A DNA stretch of 64,000 bases from Planctomycetota bacterium (lineage in GTDB: Bacteria > Planctomycetota > Phycisphaerae > Sedimentisphaerales > Anaerohalosphaeraceae), in the NCBI GenBank assembly GCA_019456225.1, contig VRUI01000018.1:1-64000 (forward strand), in the 5' to 3' direction. Below are positions 25,757 through 34,655 of the stretch, one piece after another (positions within the stretch are counted from its first letter, which is position 1; the number at the start of each line of letters is the position of its first letter). The notes under the pieces were generated by a model. It worked only from the letters and a program-made list of their open reading frames with translations. It made no database searches and was not told the origin of the DNA. Made by a program: the position numbers and the translations under genes.

Positions 25757-28129
25757 TTAAAATAAAGCGCCAATCGTAAAACTGAATACCTTGGTTTCAT
25801 CAACATCTTCTTTTGTAATAGGAGCGGCCAGCTCAAACCTCATCGGAACCGGACCGAACCACTGCGGCAACAGAATCTGTATGCCTGTACCAACTGAGCT
25901 TCGTACCCTGCCACTGTCGATAGCACCTGCATCGACAAAGAACAGCCACGAAAGAACTTCAGTCGTGATCGGAACCGCAATTTCGGCATTACCGGTAAGA
26001 ATCCAGTCACTTCCGATCGGATCCCTATACTCCGGCGTACCCGGCCCCGTAGAAAGTCCTCTCGTGCTCACACCACGGTAATCGAAACCACGAATAGAAC
26101 CGGTTCCGCCGGCATAGAATTTTTCAAACATCGGAGCTTCACCAACAATCGTACCACTCTGTATCTTGGTCTCAAGAACAGTTTTACGCCCGCCGAGATC
26201 TTCATATAAGGTTTTGTACCACCTCTGCGTAGCGTTTATAACTCCGAATGTAAAATCACCGCCGACCTGTTCGTAACCTGCCGTAAAATTATAACCTTCG
26301 CTCGGAAGGAACCTGCTGTCGGTAGTATCACGTCTGATATAAAGCCTTAAACCATACAAACTGGTGCCGCCTTTTACCTTTTTGATTTCTACGGGTACGT
26401 CAGGGGCAAGATCATGAATATTTACATTTTCAGCCCTGAACGAAAAACCTCTTCGCCAGTCATTCTGGTATCGCTTCTCCAAACCTATATGACCCTTGAG
26501 TCTCTTTTCGTCAAAAATCTTTTTCTTATGAGATATCTGCCTTCTCTCATAGCTCGAAGCGATCATGTCCAGTTGAACTGGTTTGTCATACAAATAAGGC
26601 TCCGTAAAACTCACCGAAAAAGCACTTCGACGCGTACCTGGACTAAGCGAAATCCTGAGCCTCTGACCGGCACCTTTAAAAGCCCGACCTGTAATAAACT
26701 CGCTAAAACTTTCAGGCACATCGAAGATATCAAAATTACGCTGATCATAAACAACCTGACCAATAAGACCGCTGTTACTGGCAACGCCGACACCAAGCAT
26801 GATCGAACCGGTCTGCGATTCCGATATGTTTACTTGTGCATCGCGTTTTCCAGGCGTCCTGTCATTCGGCTCCATACGGATAACCACAGACTCGGCCATG
26901 ACTTTCCGCTGAACGAATCGTTCCAACTCACCGGTTCCGTTACCACGAGCCATATCGGCGTTGTACCATCGACCAGGAACAAAGTCTTCCTCTTCAAGGA
27001 CACGACGAATTACGTTTCCGTGAACTTCATCATTGCCGGTTATCGATATTTTGCCGATCCTGAAACGCTCTCCTTCGAAAATATCAAAAACCACAGAAAG
27101 TGATTTATCCGTTCCAGAGAACAACCTGCGATGCTCGACTGTCGCATCCACAAAGCCTGCTTCGAGATAACGCGTCAGAATTTTACCCGCGTCGAAATCA
27201 CCGTATTCCTTACTGTAAATACCGCCTGTTTTCAGACGCAAAGTCTCGGTCAGCACCGAAGTATCGAAAAACTCATTGCCGGTTATCGATATTTCACTGA
27301 TATAAAAAATGCCGCCCTCGTCGATGGTAAAAGTAACCAAAGCACCTTTGCCGTCCTCTGTCAATTCGACCTTGGCAAAAACCGCAACATTAAGAAAACC
27401 CCTCTTCTGGTAGACTTCTTCGAGCTTTGCTATATCTTCCTCAATAACTTCGGAATTGAAGTAACCACGCCAGAAAATGTATTTGCGTTTCTTTGTGTCA
27501 ATTGCCTTTGCAAGCTCTTTGCCTGACAAGGTTTCGTTACCGGTAAAAGTAATTTTTTGGATCTTAATCCTGTTACCTTCGCTGATGTTATAGACCACCT
27601 CGCCTTTATCAAGTTGATCTTCAGCCAACTCGATCTTCACTTTCGCAAAGCCTTTCTTGTGATAATAATCGAGCAACGACTTAACGCTGTCTCTTACAAT
27701 AAAAAGATCAAGATAGTCACCTTTTTTAAGCCCGGTTTTTTTCCGGAGCTTTGCGTCTTTAAAAGCTGTATTACCGTTAAAATTCAGCAACCTGATAAGA
27801 TTTTTTTCTATGACAATATATGTCAGTTTTACCGCATCACCAGTAACAACAGTGTTATAGTAAGCGTATTTAACACCGTCTAATTTTCCAATCCTTTCCG
27901 CATCTTCTTCTGCGGAAGCCTTATTGAATTTCTCACCGGCACGCGCGCGAACCTGAGCCAGGATCTTGGCCCTGAAAATCGAAACGTTTCCAGCGGTTTC
28001 AATAGATGTTATCTTCTTACCTTCAGCGGGCACATCTTCAGTACCCTCGGCCAGGCAAAAACCGGCAAAGACAAACAATAGAAAAAACACAACGCCTGCC
28101 ATGACAGTTGATTCTCTCAATATTAACAT
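25757..28129 (-). CDS. bamA: Outer-membrane protein assembly factor BamA
   Basis: Starting at the ATG at 28129 (AAGGATG upstream), the 790-residue protein has a signal peptide (GVVFFLLFVFAGFCLAEG), then about five POTRA repeats (residues about 35-410; units like NRIKIQKITFTGNETLSGKELAKA, in part) and a C-terminal beta-barrel that ends in Phe. The barrel contains GGTGSIRGFDYRGV, matching the conserved loop-6 VRGF/Y-type motif, here IRGF. BamA folds and inserts beta-barrel proteins. Its presence shows a true outer membrane. It follows dnaB by about 160 bases and is cotranscribed with skp and the lpx genes. Confidence 0.95.
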   Translation of the reverse strand: MLILRESTVMAGVVFFLLFVFAGFCLAEGTEDVPAEGKKITSIETAGNVSIFRAKILAQVRARAGEKFNKASAEEDAERIGKLDGVKYAYYNTVVTGDAVKLTYIVIEKNLIRLLNFNGNTAFKDAKLRKKTGLKKGDYLDLFIVRDSVKSLLDYYHKKGFAKVKIELAEDQLDKGEVVYNISEGNRIKIQKITFTGNETLSGKELAKAIDTKKRKYIFWRGYFNSEVIEEDIAKLEEVYQKRGFLNVAVFAKVELTEDGKGALVTFTIDEGGIFYISEISITGNEFFDTSVLTETLRLKTGGIYSKEYGDFDAGKILTRYLEAGFVDATVEHRRLFSGTDKSLSVVFDIFEGERFRIGKISITGNDEVHGNVIRRVLEEEDFVPGRWYNADMARGNGTGELERFVQRKVMAESVVIRMEPNDRTPGKRDAQVNISESQTGSIMLGVGVASNSGLIGQVVYDQRNFDIFDVPESFSEFITGRAFKGAGQRLRISLSPGTRRSAFSVSFTEPYLYDKPVQLDMIASSYERRQISHKKKIFDEKRLKGHIGLEKRYQNDWRRGFSFRAENVNIHDLAPDVPVEIKKVKGGTSLYGLRLYIRRDTTDSRFLPSEGYNFTAGYEQVGGDFTFGVINATQRWYKTLYEDLGGRKTVLETKIQSGTIVGEAPMFEKFYAGGTGSIRGFDYRGVSTRGLSTGPGTPEYRDPIGSDWILTGNAEIAVPITTEVLSWLFFVDAGAIDSGRVRSSVGTGIQILLPQWFGPVPMRFELAAPITKEDVDETKVFSFTIGALF

Positions 28130-28291
28130 ATAACATCCTTGATTATAACACTCAAGCAAATCGCCAAAAATTAAAGACTAACCACCAACGGCTATTAACC
28201 ATTATGGTTTCGGGTAGATAATACTAAAATTTTCGGGGAAAAGCGAGAAATTTAATTACAACTTATTTCATTATATCGTAAAAATGCATAT

Positions 28292-29731
28292 CTAAAACAC
28301 GGAATGGGGGTCGTGTGGGTCTTCACCGTGATAACGAGGCTTAAAACGCGTAGTTTTGCTGTCAAAAATAAGCTCAATAATACCAGTCGGGCCATTTCTC
28401 TGTTTTTCTATAATCACCTCTGCAAGGCTTGCCTCAGGAGAATCATGGTCATAATCAGGGTCGTTGCGGTGATAATAGGATTCACGGTGTAACATTAACA
28501 CAACGTCGGCATCCTGCTCGATACTTCCGCTGTCCCGCAGGTCACTCATCCGGGGCCGATGACCCTCGCGACCCTCAGAAGCACGGTTTAACTGGCTCAA
28601 TACCAGAACAGGCACTTCAAGTTCACGAGCCATGCCCTTAAGATACCTCGACATCATACTAACTTCCTGCTGACGAGACTCTGCTTTACCGCCCATGCTC
28701 ATAAGCTGCAAATAATCCACCATTACACACTGAATTCCAACCTGACTCTTAAGTCGCCTGCATTTCGCACGCATCTCAAGAGGTGTAATACCAGGCGTAT
28801 CGTCAATATAAATCGGCTTGTCAAAAAGCTCACCGCTAGCCTCGGTCAAAAGCTGAAGCTGATCGCTGTTGAGATTTCCGGTTCTGACCAGCTGAGCGTC
28901 AATACCGCTTCTACTGCAAAGAAGGCGCTCAACAAGCTGAGCCTTGCCCATTTCAAGTGAAAAAATAACTACAGGAATGTTCTCATTGGCGCCAATATGC
29001 TCGGCGATATTCATCGCTAAACTGGTCTTACCCATACTGGGACGAGCGGCGATGATAATCATCTCACCGGGGTGAAATCCGCAAAGTTTGTTGTTAAGAT
29101 CCTCAAAACCGGTATCAAGACCGGTCAAACCGCCCCCGCGAGATTCGATATTCTCAAACGCTTCGTGAAGGAGTCCTTTGATAGGCGTCGCAGAACTAGC
29201 GATCTTCTTTTCGGTCACCCGGAATATCTTCTGCTCTGCCGAATCGAGTTTTTTGCTCACTTCACCCGATTCGTCATATGCCTCTTTCAAAATCTCATTG
29301 CTAGCGGCAACAAGCTCGCGAAGCAAATGCTTATCTTTTACGATATTGGCATAATACTCGACACTCGCTGCTGAAGGAACAGATTCAGCTACCCGAACCA
29401 TGTAATCAACCCCCCCGGCCTGCTGAAGTTTATTGGAACGCTTAAGCTCATCCCGCAACAGAACCAGATCTACAGCACTGTTGTTCTCATAGAGCCTGAC
29501 CAATGCGCCGAATATTGCCTGATGTTCCAGACGATAAAACGAATCCTCGCCAAGCAACTGAACCACCTGACCTATGCATTCACGGTCAAGGACCATAGAT
29601 CCAAGTACCGCGGTCTCGGCTTCATAGGATTCGGGCATACTGCGGCCCGATTTAACCTCTCCGCCTAAGCCCGAGTCACCCGAAGGGCTACTCGTCGCCG
29701 GATTCGTCACTGGATTCGTTACTGGATTCAT
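28292..29731 (-). CDS. dnaB: Replicative DNA helicase DnaB
   Basis: The 479-residue product has the N-terminal DnaB domain (AETAVLGSMVLD onward) and the RecA-like C-terminal motor: GEMIIIAARPSMGKTS (Walker A), VVIFSLEMGK, CVMVDYLQLMSM (Walker B), and DLRDSGSIEQDADVV. It unwinds DNA at the replication fork as a hexamer. There is no intein. The ATG at 29731 lies 44 bases inside rplI; an ATG at 29638 would avoid the overlap but lacks a well-spaced site. The first residues (NPVTNPVTNP) come from the same short DNA repeat that makes the Asp/Ser tail of rplI in another frame. Confidence 0.95.
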   Translation of the reverse strand: MNPVTNPVTNPATSSPSGDSGLGGEVKSGRSMPESYEAETAVLGSMVLDRECIGQVVQLLGEDSFYRLEHQAIFGALVRLYENNSAVDLVLLRDELKRSNKLQQAGGVDYMVRVAESVPSAASVEYYANIVKDKHLLRELVAASNEILKEAYDESGEVSKKLDSAEQKIFRVTEKKIASSATPIKGLLHEAFENIESRGGGLTGLDTGFEDLNNKLCGFHPGEMIIIAARPSMGKTSLAMNIAEHIGANENIPVVIFSLEMGKAQLVERLLCSRSGIDAQLVRTGNLNSDQLQLLTEASGELFDKPIYIDDTPGITPLEMRAKCRRLKSQVGIQCVMVDYLQLMSMGGKAESRQQEVSMMSRYLKGMARELEVPVLVLSQLNRASEGREGHRPRMSDLRDSGSIEQDADVVLMLHRESYYHRNDPDYDHDSPEASLAEVIIEKQRNGPTGIIELIFDSKTTRFKPRYHGEDPHDPHSVF

Positions 29732-30197
29732 CTGATTCGATATCCTCAGTTAGAGGTACAACAACAACAGTAACAGAAGCTGTAAGCTCAGCGGCAAGTT
29801 TAATGGTAACTTCATGCGTGCCAACTTCTTTAATATGATGACCGCCGGTAAACTTGACCATATTATCGGCAATCTCAAAGCCCTGTTCCCGAAGGTTAGT
29901 CGCAACATCACGCTCGCTGACAGAACCGAAAAGGTGACCCAATTCGTTTGCCTTCGAAGCAATAACCGCTTCAGCACCTTCAACTGCTTCTGCTGCACGT
30001 TCAAGCTCAACATGAGCGAGTTTACGCTCTTGGGACTTTTTAGACTTAGCATCGGCCAACGAACGAATGTTACCTTCGGTAGGAACTGTCGCGATACCGT
30101 AAGGCAAAAGATAGTTCCTGGCATACCCGTTCTTGACTTCTACAACATCTCCAAGCCAGCCGAGCTTTTCTACATCTTGACAAAGTAAAACTTTCAT
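29688..30197 (-). CDS. rplI: 50S ribosomal protein L9
   Basis: The start is the ATG at 30197 (MKVLLCQDVEKLGWLGD), with GGTGGAG upstream. The 169-residue protein has the L9 N-terminal domain including NGYARNYLLPYGIA, a central helix (about residues 40-75) and the C-terminal rRNA-binding domain. It ends with an added acidic tail of Asp, Glu and Ser (SDESSNESSDESGDE) encoded by imperfect 12-base repeats; the tail is not part of the usual L9. The gene follows rpsR in the standard rpsF-ssb-rpsR-rplI order, and its 3' end overlaps dnaB. Confidence 0.95.
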   Translation of the reverse strand: MKVLLCQDVEKLGWLGDVVEVKNGYARNYLLPYGIATVPTEGNIRSLADAKSKKSQERKLAHVELERAAEAVEGAEAVIASKANELGHLFGSVSERDVATNLREQGFEIADNMVKFTGGHHIKEVGTHEVTIKLAAELTASVTVVVVPLTEDIESDESSNESSDESGDE

Positions 30198-30261
30198 AAT
30201 ATAACTCCACCGCATTTAGTCGGTTGAAAGAAATTTCTGTTTTCTTGTAATCTCAAAAAAA

Positions 30262-30534
30262 TTAAGTAGTAAACGGCAGCAATGCCATAAATCTGGCACG
30301 CTTGATCGCACGCTGAACCTTACGCTGACATTTCGCACAGTTTCCGCTGCGTTTACGCGAAAAAATCTTACCACGATTTGTCAGAAGTTTTTGCAAAGTA
30401 TCAATGTCTTTGTAATCGACATATTTCACTTTCTCTCTGCAAAAACGACACTGCGATTGTTCGCGAACACCTGCTCCAAACTTTTTCCGACGATTACCCG
30501 GACCTCGTTTATTTCTCGGTGACATTTGTGCCAT
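30262..30534 (-). CDS. rpsR: 30S ribosomal protein S18
   Basis: The chosen ATG (30534) gives a 90-residue protein with GAGG nine bases upstream; an in-frame TTG lies 15 bases earlier. It has the S18 core [20 protein letters not shown] and RRSGN-like [29 protein letters not shown]. Two Cys pairs (CRFC and CAKC) suggest the zinc-binding form of S18, whereas many bacteria have lost these. S18 binds S6 on the small subunit, and the gene lies in the rpsF-ssb-rpsR-rplI run. Confidence 0.95.
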   Translation of the reverse strand: MAQMSPRNKRGPGNRRKKFGAGVREQSQCRFCREKVKYVDYKDIDTLQKLLTNRGKIFSRKRSGNCAKCQRKVQRAIKRARFMALLPFTT

Positions 30535-30575
30535 ACAATAAAACCTCAATCAAAAATTCATTATTTTCCGGTTAA

Positions 30576-30661
30576 AATAGCCTCGGCCTTCAGGCCGATT
30601 CATCAATTCGTAATTCGTAATTTATAATTCGTAATTCTCAAGCTGACCAATAGGTCAGTTT
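30576..30661. repeat. Composite intergenic repeat between ssb and rpsR
   Basis: The stretch contains a small palindrome (TCGGCC-TTCA-GGCCGA, 30586-30601), AATTCGTAATTCGTAATTTATAATT words, and GCTGACC-AATA-GGTCAG. All three types recur elsewhere (34149-34206, 60625-60676, 21724-21746). It lies directly beside the ssb stop codon. Confidence 0.55.
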
Positions 30662-30664
30662 GAG

Positions 30665-31162
30665 CTAAAACGGTATATCATCCGTAGGGTTAAACGGAGG
30701 ACTGTCAAAGTCCTGTGCAGGAGCAGAATTCTGCTGCTCCTGCGGCTGCTGTTGCTGTTGCGGTTGCGGTGCTTGCTGCTGCTGACCGTAACCACCGCCG
30801 CCTTGGCCCTGTCCCTGCTGACCGCCGTCACGGCGACCGCCTATAAACTTAAAACTTTCGACAAAAACTCTCATCTTGCTCCGCTTGGATCCATCCTGAG
30901 CCTGCCATTGATCAAGCTTCAAGCGACCTTCGACAAGTAGCGGGTCACCCTTATGGAGATATTTGTTAATGGTTTCAGCAGACTTGCCGAACATCTGGCA
31001 ATCCGTAAAACATACCTCTTCGCCCTGCGAACCGTCCTGCTTCTTATAAACTCGGTTTGTTGCAATACCAAATTCCACAACCGGCGTATTACTGGGCAGA
31101 TACGACAACTGAGGATCCCTTGTCAGATTACCCATCAATATCACTCTATTAAAACTTGCCAT
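30665..31162 (-). CDS. ssb: Single-stranded DNA-binding protein
   Basis: The 165-residue protein has the SSB OB-fold (NRVILMGNLTRDPQLSYLP at the start; residues 1-110), a low-complexity Gly/Gln/Pro linker (about 112-150), and the acidic tip DDIPF that recruits other replication and repair proteins. It protects single-stranded DNA at forks and repair sites. It sits between rpsF and rpsR, a common placement that couples its expression to ribosomal protein genes. The ATG at 31162 is the family start. Confidence 0.97.
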   Translation of the reverse strand: MASFNRVILMGNLTRDPQLSYLPSNTPVVEFGIATNRVYKKQDGSQGEEVCFTDCQMFGKSAETINKYLHKGDPLLVEGRLKLDQWQAQDGSKRSKMRVFVESFKFIGGRRDGGQQGQGQGGGGYGQQQQAPQPQQQQQPQEQQNSAPAQDFDSPPFNPTDDIPF

Positions 31163-31228
31163 GCTAAACTCCTTTTAAGCTTTTCATCCCGTACAATTAC
31201 GCAAGAGATTTGCTAAAACAATGTCGTA

Positions 31229-31807
31229 TTATTCGCTAGATTCTTCAGTTGTTTCTTCTTCTGCTGGAGCCTCTTCTGTCGGAACCTCATCTACAGGCGC
31301 ATCTTCAGCCGGAGCAACCTCTTCCTCTACGGGAGCTTCTTCTACAGGAGCCTCTTCCGCAGGAGCTTCTGCTGCCTTAGCCGCCGCTTTTTCTGCTGCC
31401 TTAGCCGCTGCTTCTGCAGCTGCAGCCTCAGCCTTTTCCGCCGCTTCTGCTTCTTCACGCTCAACTTTTGCCCGTGGTGTCTCACGCTTTATATCATCTT
31501 CGCTCATCTTGTCGGTCTTAAGGACCATAACACGCAAGATACGCTCGGACAGCTGGACATCTCTCTCGATCGCACCGATCTTAAGAGGATCACAGTTAAA
31601 ATACACCAGGATATAAGTTCCGCGACTCTTTTTCTTAATATCATAGGTGAGTTTTCGCTCGTCCCATTTTTCCAGCGTCACAACTTCACATTCCGCTCTG
31701 GACAAAACTTTTTCGATAGCGCCGATCACGCCGTCCCAGTCGGATGCAGCTTCAGCCGAATCGACCAGAAACAATCCTTCATACAATCTTTTTATAGCAG
31801 TTTCCAA
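31229..31807 (-). CDS. rpsF: 30S ribosomal protein S6 with a long Ala/Glu-rich tail
   Basis: I choose the TTG at 31807: GGAGG lies eight bases upstream and the protein then begins with the family's YEGLFLVD strand within the first 15 residues. The 192-residue product is a normal S6 domain for about the first 105 residues (KLTYDIKKKSRGTYILVYF, in part), then an extension of about 90 residues made almost only of Ala, Glu, Pro and Val (units such as EEAPVEEAPVEE). E. coli S6 has a short Glu tail added by RimK, so a genetically encoded acidic tail is notable. It heads the rpsF-ssb-rpsR-rplI group. Confidence 0.93.
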   Translation of the reverse strand: METAIKRLYEGLFLVDSAEAASDWDGVIGAIEKVLSRAECEVVTLEKWDERKLTYDIKKKSRGTYILVYFNCDPLKIGAIERDVQLSERILRVMVLKTDKMSEDDIKRETPRAKVEREEAEAAEKAEAAAAEAAAKAAEKAAAKAAEAPAEEAPVEEAPVEEEVAPAEDAPVDEVPTEEAPAEEETTEESSE

Positions 31808-31848
31808 ACTTGTTACCTCCAAGTCATTTCACTATATTAATGTTCATT

Positions 31849-32478
31849 TTAACGTACGTTATATTTATTCATTGCCGGCTCAATTCCTTCATTGACCCAG
31901 CAAAACAATGCTTCCTTCGATCTGGCGACAGCTTCGTCGATGAGATCTTTCTCATCGGCTGTCGGTCGCCCGAGAACGTAATCACGACCGATTATATACT
32001 CGCTTCTGCCAATGCCGACACGCAACCTTGCATAATCCTGACTTGACAGCTTATTCGCTATATCCGAAAGCCCGTTATGACCGCCCGCCGAGCCTTTCGC
32101 CCGAAGACGAATCCGACCAGGCTCTAATGCCATGTCATCGGTTACTACTATTATATTGTCAATAGGCAATCGGTAAAAACCCACTGCCGTCGCAACTACC
32201 TGTCCGCTCAAATTCATATACTTCTGCGGCTTGACCACAAGAACCTTCGTCTCGCCAACTAATCCGTCACCTACAATACCGCCGAACTTTTTCTTCTTTA
32301 CTTCGATCCCATACTGCCGGGCAAACACGTCAACAACATCAAAACCAACATTATGCCGCGTTCTTTCATATTCCTTGCCGGGATTACCCAGCCCTACTAT
32401 CATCCGAACGCCGGACGCGTCTTTGCCAAGTTCCTTACGCTCGGCTTTCGCCTTTAATTTACTAAAAAAACCGGCCAT
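31849..32478 (-). CDS. pth: Peptidyl-tRNA hydrolase
   Basis: The 209-residue protein matches bacterial Pth after an N-terminal extension of about 24 residues. MIVGLGNPG carries the conserved Asn, TRHNVGFD the catalytic His, VVTDDMALEPG the Asp, and GSAGGHNGLSDI the loop near the active site. It releases peptides from peptidyl-tRNAs that drop off the ribosome. It lies between rplY and rpsF in the same orientation with short gaps, a frequent rplY-pth pairing. A shorter start at the Met of VRMIVGLGN (residue 26) is possible. Confidence 0.95.
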   Translation of the reverse strand: MAGFFSKLKAKAERKELGKDASGVRMIVGLGNPGKEYERTRHNVGFDVVDVFARQYGIEVKKKKFGGIVGDGLVGETKVLVVKPQKYMNLSGQVVATAVGFYRLPIDNIIVVTDDMALEPGRIRLRAKGSAGGHNGLSDIANKLSSQDYARLRVGIGRSEYIIGRDYVLGRPTADEKDLIDEAVARSKEALFCWVNEGIEPAMNKYNVR

Positions 32479-32507
32479 CGTTCAGATTATCCCCAAAACA
32501 ATACGCG

Positions 32508-33149
32508 TTAGGACTCTTCACCTTCCGGCTCTTCGGCCTTTTCGGTAATAACTTCAGGACCAACAGGCAATTCTTCTTCAAGCTCTTCAGTCGACTTAGC
32601 TATAGCAACCAGGTGACAGTTGAGAATAAGTGCCTCACCGTCGGTCTTAAGCGTACTGCCGTCCGGCAATTCAATGTCGCTTGCGTAAATGGAATCACCA
32701 ATATTGATTTCCTTAACAACAACATCGATCGCTTCGGGAATTTCGCTAACCTTACATTCAACCTCGATCGCGTCAAGATGAACATCAAGCATACCGCCTT
32801 CATGCGTTCCCGCCGCGATACCTTTAAAGTTAAGATCAACAGAAACGGTAACAAGCTCTGCAAGATTGACGCGAATAAAATCGATGTGAATATAATTCTT
32901 GCCAAGATAATCATACTGAATATCCTTAACCAGAAGAGTCTCTCTCTTACCGTCAATCTCAATATCAAACAAACGATGCCCGTGGTGAATAGCTTCGGTA
33001 AGATCATGAAGACCCAAAGCAAAAGATGACGTCCCTTTGCCATGACCATACATTATCGCCGGCAACTTACCCTGTTTGCGAAGCGCAACTGCCTTGCTTG
33101 TGCCGACCTGTTCTCTAGACTCGCCTTTTAATAACATTCTATCTGCCAT
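32508..33149 (-). CDS. rplY: 50S ribosomal protein L25 (general stress protein Ctc form)
   Basis: The 213-residue protein has the N-terminal L25 domain that binds 5S rRNA (LRKQGKLPAIMYGHGKG) and the longer C-terminal TL5/Ctc domain (VSVDLNFKGIAAGTHEGGML, in part), with a short acidic Glu-rich end. Length fits the Ctc type rather than the short E. coli type. GAGGAAG lies just before the ATG at 33149. It follows prs by 27 bases and precedes pth; prs-rplY-pth is a common bacterial operon. Confidence 0.95.
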   Translation of the reverse strand: MADRMLLKGESREQVGTSKAVALRKQGKLPAIMYGHGKGTSSFALGLHDLTEAIHHGHRLFDIEIDGKRETLLVKDIQYDYLGKNYIHIDFIRVNLAELVTVSVDLNFKGIAAGTHEGGMLDVHLDAIEVECKVSEIPEAIDVVVKEINIGDSIYASDIELPDGSTLKTDGEALILNCHLVAIAKSTEELEEELPVGPEVITEKAEEPEGEES

Positions 33150-33176
33150 AACTTCCTCTAAATTAAACTTTCGCAG

Positions 33177-34127
33177 TTATTTCTTTGAACGGAACATCGC
33201 ACTAACCGATTCGTTCCTGTGTATTCTTTTTATTGCCTCTCCGAGAAGCTCGGAGACTGTTAACACTTTTATGCCGTCAATCTTTTTCGCCGTCGAATTC
33301 AATGGTATCGTATCGGTTACGACAACCTCGTCAAACGGAGCAGCTTCAATTCGCTCAAACGCCTGACCGGCAAAAACGCCATGTGTCGCACCGGCGATAA
33401 TCCGCTTTGCGCCTCTGTCCTTCAGCACTTTGGCGGCACCGCAAAGCGTACCGGCCGTCGAGATCATATCGTCACACATAATAATGTTTCTGCCTTCAAC
33501 TTCGCCGATCACCTCACCGCACTCAACTTCTGTGCCGCTGATACGACGCTTGTGAATTATAGCAAGCTCACCTCCAAGCGTCGAGGCATATTTCGCGGCC
33601 TTTTTCATATTGCCGACATCAGGTGCCACAACTGTCAGGTCTTCAAGCTTTAAACTCTTGAAATACCTGGTAAGAACAGGCTCAGCCATCAAGTGATCCA
33701 TCGGGATATCGAAAAATCCCTGTAACTGAGCGGCATGCATATCTATAGATAAAACACGATCAGCACCAGCTACCGTAATAAGGTTCGCAACCAGCTTAGC
33801 CGTAATCGGAACACGCCCTTCGTCCTTGCGATCCTGACGGGCATAACCGAAATACGGAATAACCGCCGTTATCCGTGCGGCACTGGCCCGGCGAAGACAG
33901 TCGAGGAAAACGAGAAGCTCCATAAGATTCTCATTTACCGGACAGCACGTCGACTGAATAACAAAACAGTCCTTGCCGCGAACGTCGTCTTCAAGCTTAA
34001 TAAACATCTCGCTATCGGGAAAAGGCTCGATTTTAACATTGCCGGGAGCAACACCAAGGTAAGTACAAACAGAATCCGCAAGCCGCGGGTTACTGGTACC
34101 ACTAAATACCTTAAGAGTCTGAATCAC
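33177..34127 (-). CDS. prs: Ribose-phosphate pyrophosphokinase
   Basis: The best start is the GTG at 34127, with AAGGGC eight bases upstream; this gives a 316-residue protein that begins at the family position (VIQTLKVFSGTSNPRLADSV). DVRGKDCFVIQS, YFGYARQDRKDEGR (the ATP-binding flexible loop), DMHAAQLQGFF (cation and ribose-phosphate site) and the PRPP loop IIMCDDMISTAGT are all present. It makes PRPP from ribose-5-phosphate and ATP for nucleotide, His and Trp synthesis. The gene lies 87 bases after tRNA-Gln. Confidence 0.96.
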   Translation of the reverse strand: MIQTLKVFSGTSNPRLADSVCTYLGVAPGNVKIEPFPDSEMFIKLEDDVRGKDCFVIQSTCCPVNENLMELLVFLDCLRRASAARITAVIPYFGYARQDRKDEGRVPITAKLVANLITVAGADRVLSIDMHAAQLQGFFDIPMDHLMAEPVLTRYFKSLKLEDLTVVAPDVGNMKKAAKYASTLGGELAIIHKRRISGTEVECGEVIGEVEGRNIIMCDDMISTAGTLCGAAKVLKDRGAKRIIAGATHGVFAGQAFERIEAAPFDEVVVTDTIPLNSTAKKIDGIKVLTVSELLGEAIKRIHRNESVSAMFRSKK

Positions 34128-34146
34128 AAAAAAGCCCTTATAATAA

Positions 34147-34206
34147 AATAGCCTCGCCCGCAAGGGCGAATCCTTCATTATACATTATACAATAATCATT
34201 ATTCAT
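34147..34206. repeat. Intergenic repeat between prs and tRNA-Gln
   Basis: A palindrome CGCCCGCAAGGGCG (about 34154-34167) is followed by ATTATACATTATACAATAAT words (34181-34205). Both types are shared with other spacers in the window. Confidence 0.55.
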
Positions 34207-34213
34207 TCAAAAC

Positions 34214-34285
34214 TTACCCGGCCAGGACTTGAACCTGAAATGCGAGGATCAAAACCTCGAGTGTTGCCAATTACACCACCGGGTA
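34214..34285 (-). tRNA. tRNA-Gln (anticodon TTG)
   Basis: The minus strand folds into a cloverleaf. The acceptor TACCCGG pairs with CCGGGTA over seven positions. The anticodon stem CGAGG/CCTCG carries the loop TTTTGAT, which places anticodon TTG. The T arm contains GGTTCAAGTCC. The U1-A72 end pair is typical of bacterial tRNA-Gln. The 3' CCA is not encoded. It lies directly before prs and may be cotranscribed with it. Confidence 0.93.
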
Positions 34286-34655
34286 AAAAATCTCATTCTG
34301 ACCGCGTATATATATGCAAAAAACCGCAATATCAGCATAAAAAACCACCACAGGTACACAATATACTACCCGGTAGCCGGAAATCAAGTTGCTCGCGGAG
34401 TTTGCACTGCTGCAAACTGACGGGCCCCTGCCGGAGGCTTGAACTGGCCATGCCGCGATAGCTGCCAGTCCCAGAAAAGCACAAATAACCCCGTGCGACA
34501 GAGAATCAAAAAGATGAATATACTGATATATCAAAGGAATGCAAGGCTTTTTTATTAATTTTGACAAAAAAACACCAAACCACTTGTTTTATCATCAAAA
34601 CAAGCCCCCCTCGTCATCCCCGCAAAAGCGGGGACCTTGACTAACAATCACAATG
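34286..34655. other. Intergenic region upstream of tRNA-Gln
   Basis: No credible gene lies here. It must contain the promoter for the tRNA/prs run. A small GTTTGCA-CTGC-TGCAAAC hairpin (about 34403-34420) and a CCCCGC-type hairpin repeat near 34617 are the only structures I see. Confidence 0.6.
34614..34635. repeat. GTCATCCCCGC hairpin repeat
   Basis: TCCCCGC-AAAA-GCGGGGA (34617-34634) is a perfect 7-bp hairpin after GTCA. A related element lies at 63128-63150. Such TCATTCCCGCG…GGGAAT elements are widespread intergenic palindromes in bacteria. Confidence 0.6.

Noticed and set aside
34380-34500. tRNA-like piece upstream of tRNA-Gln (contains GGAGGCTTGAAC)
   Set aside because: No acceptor or anticodon stem can be formed around it.
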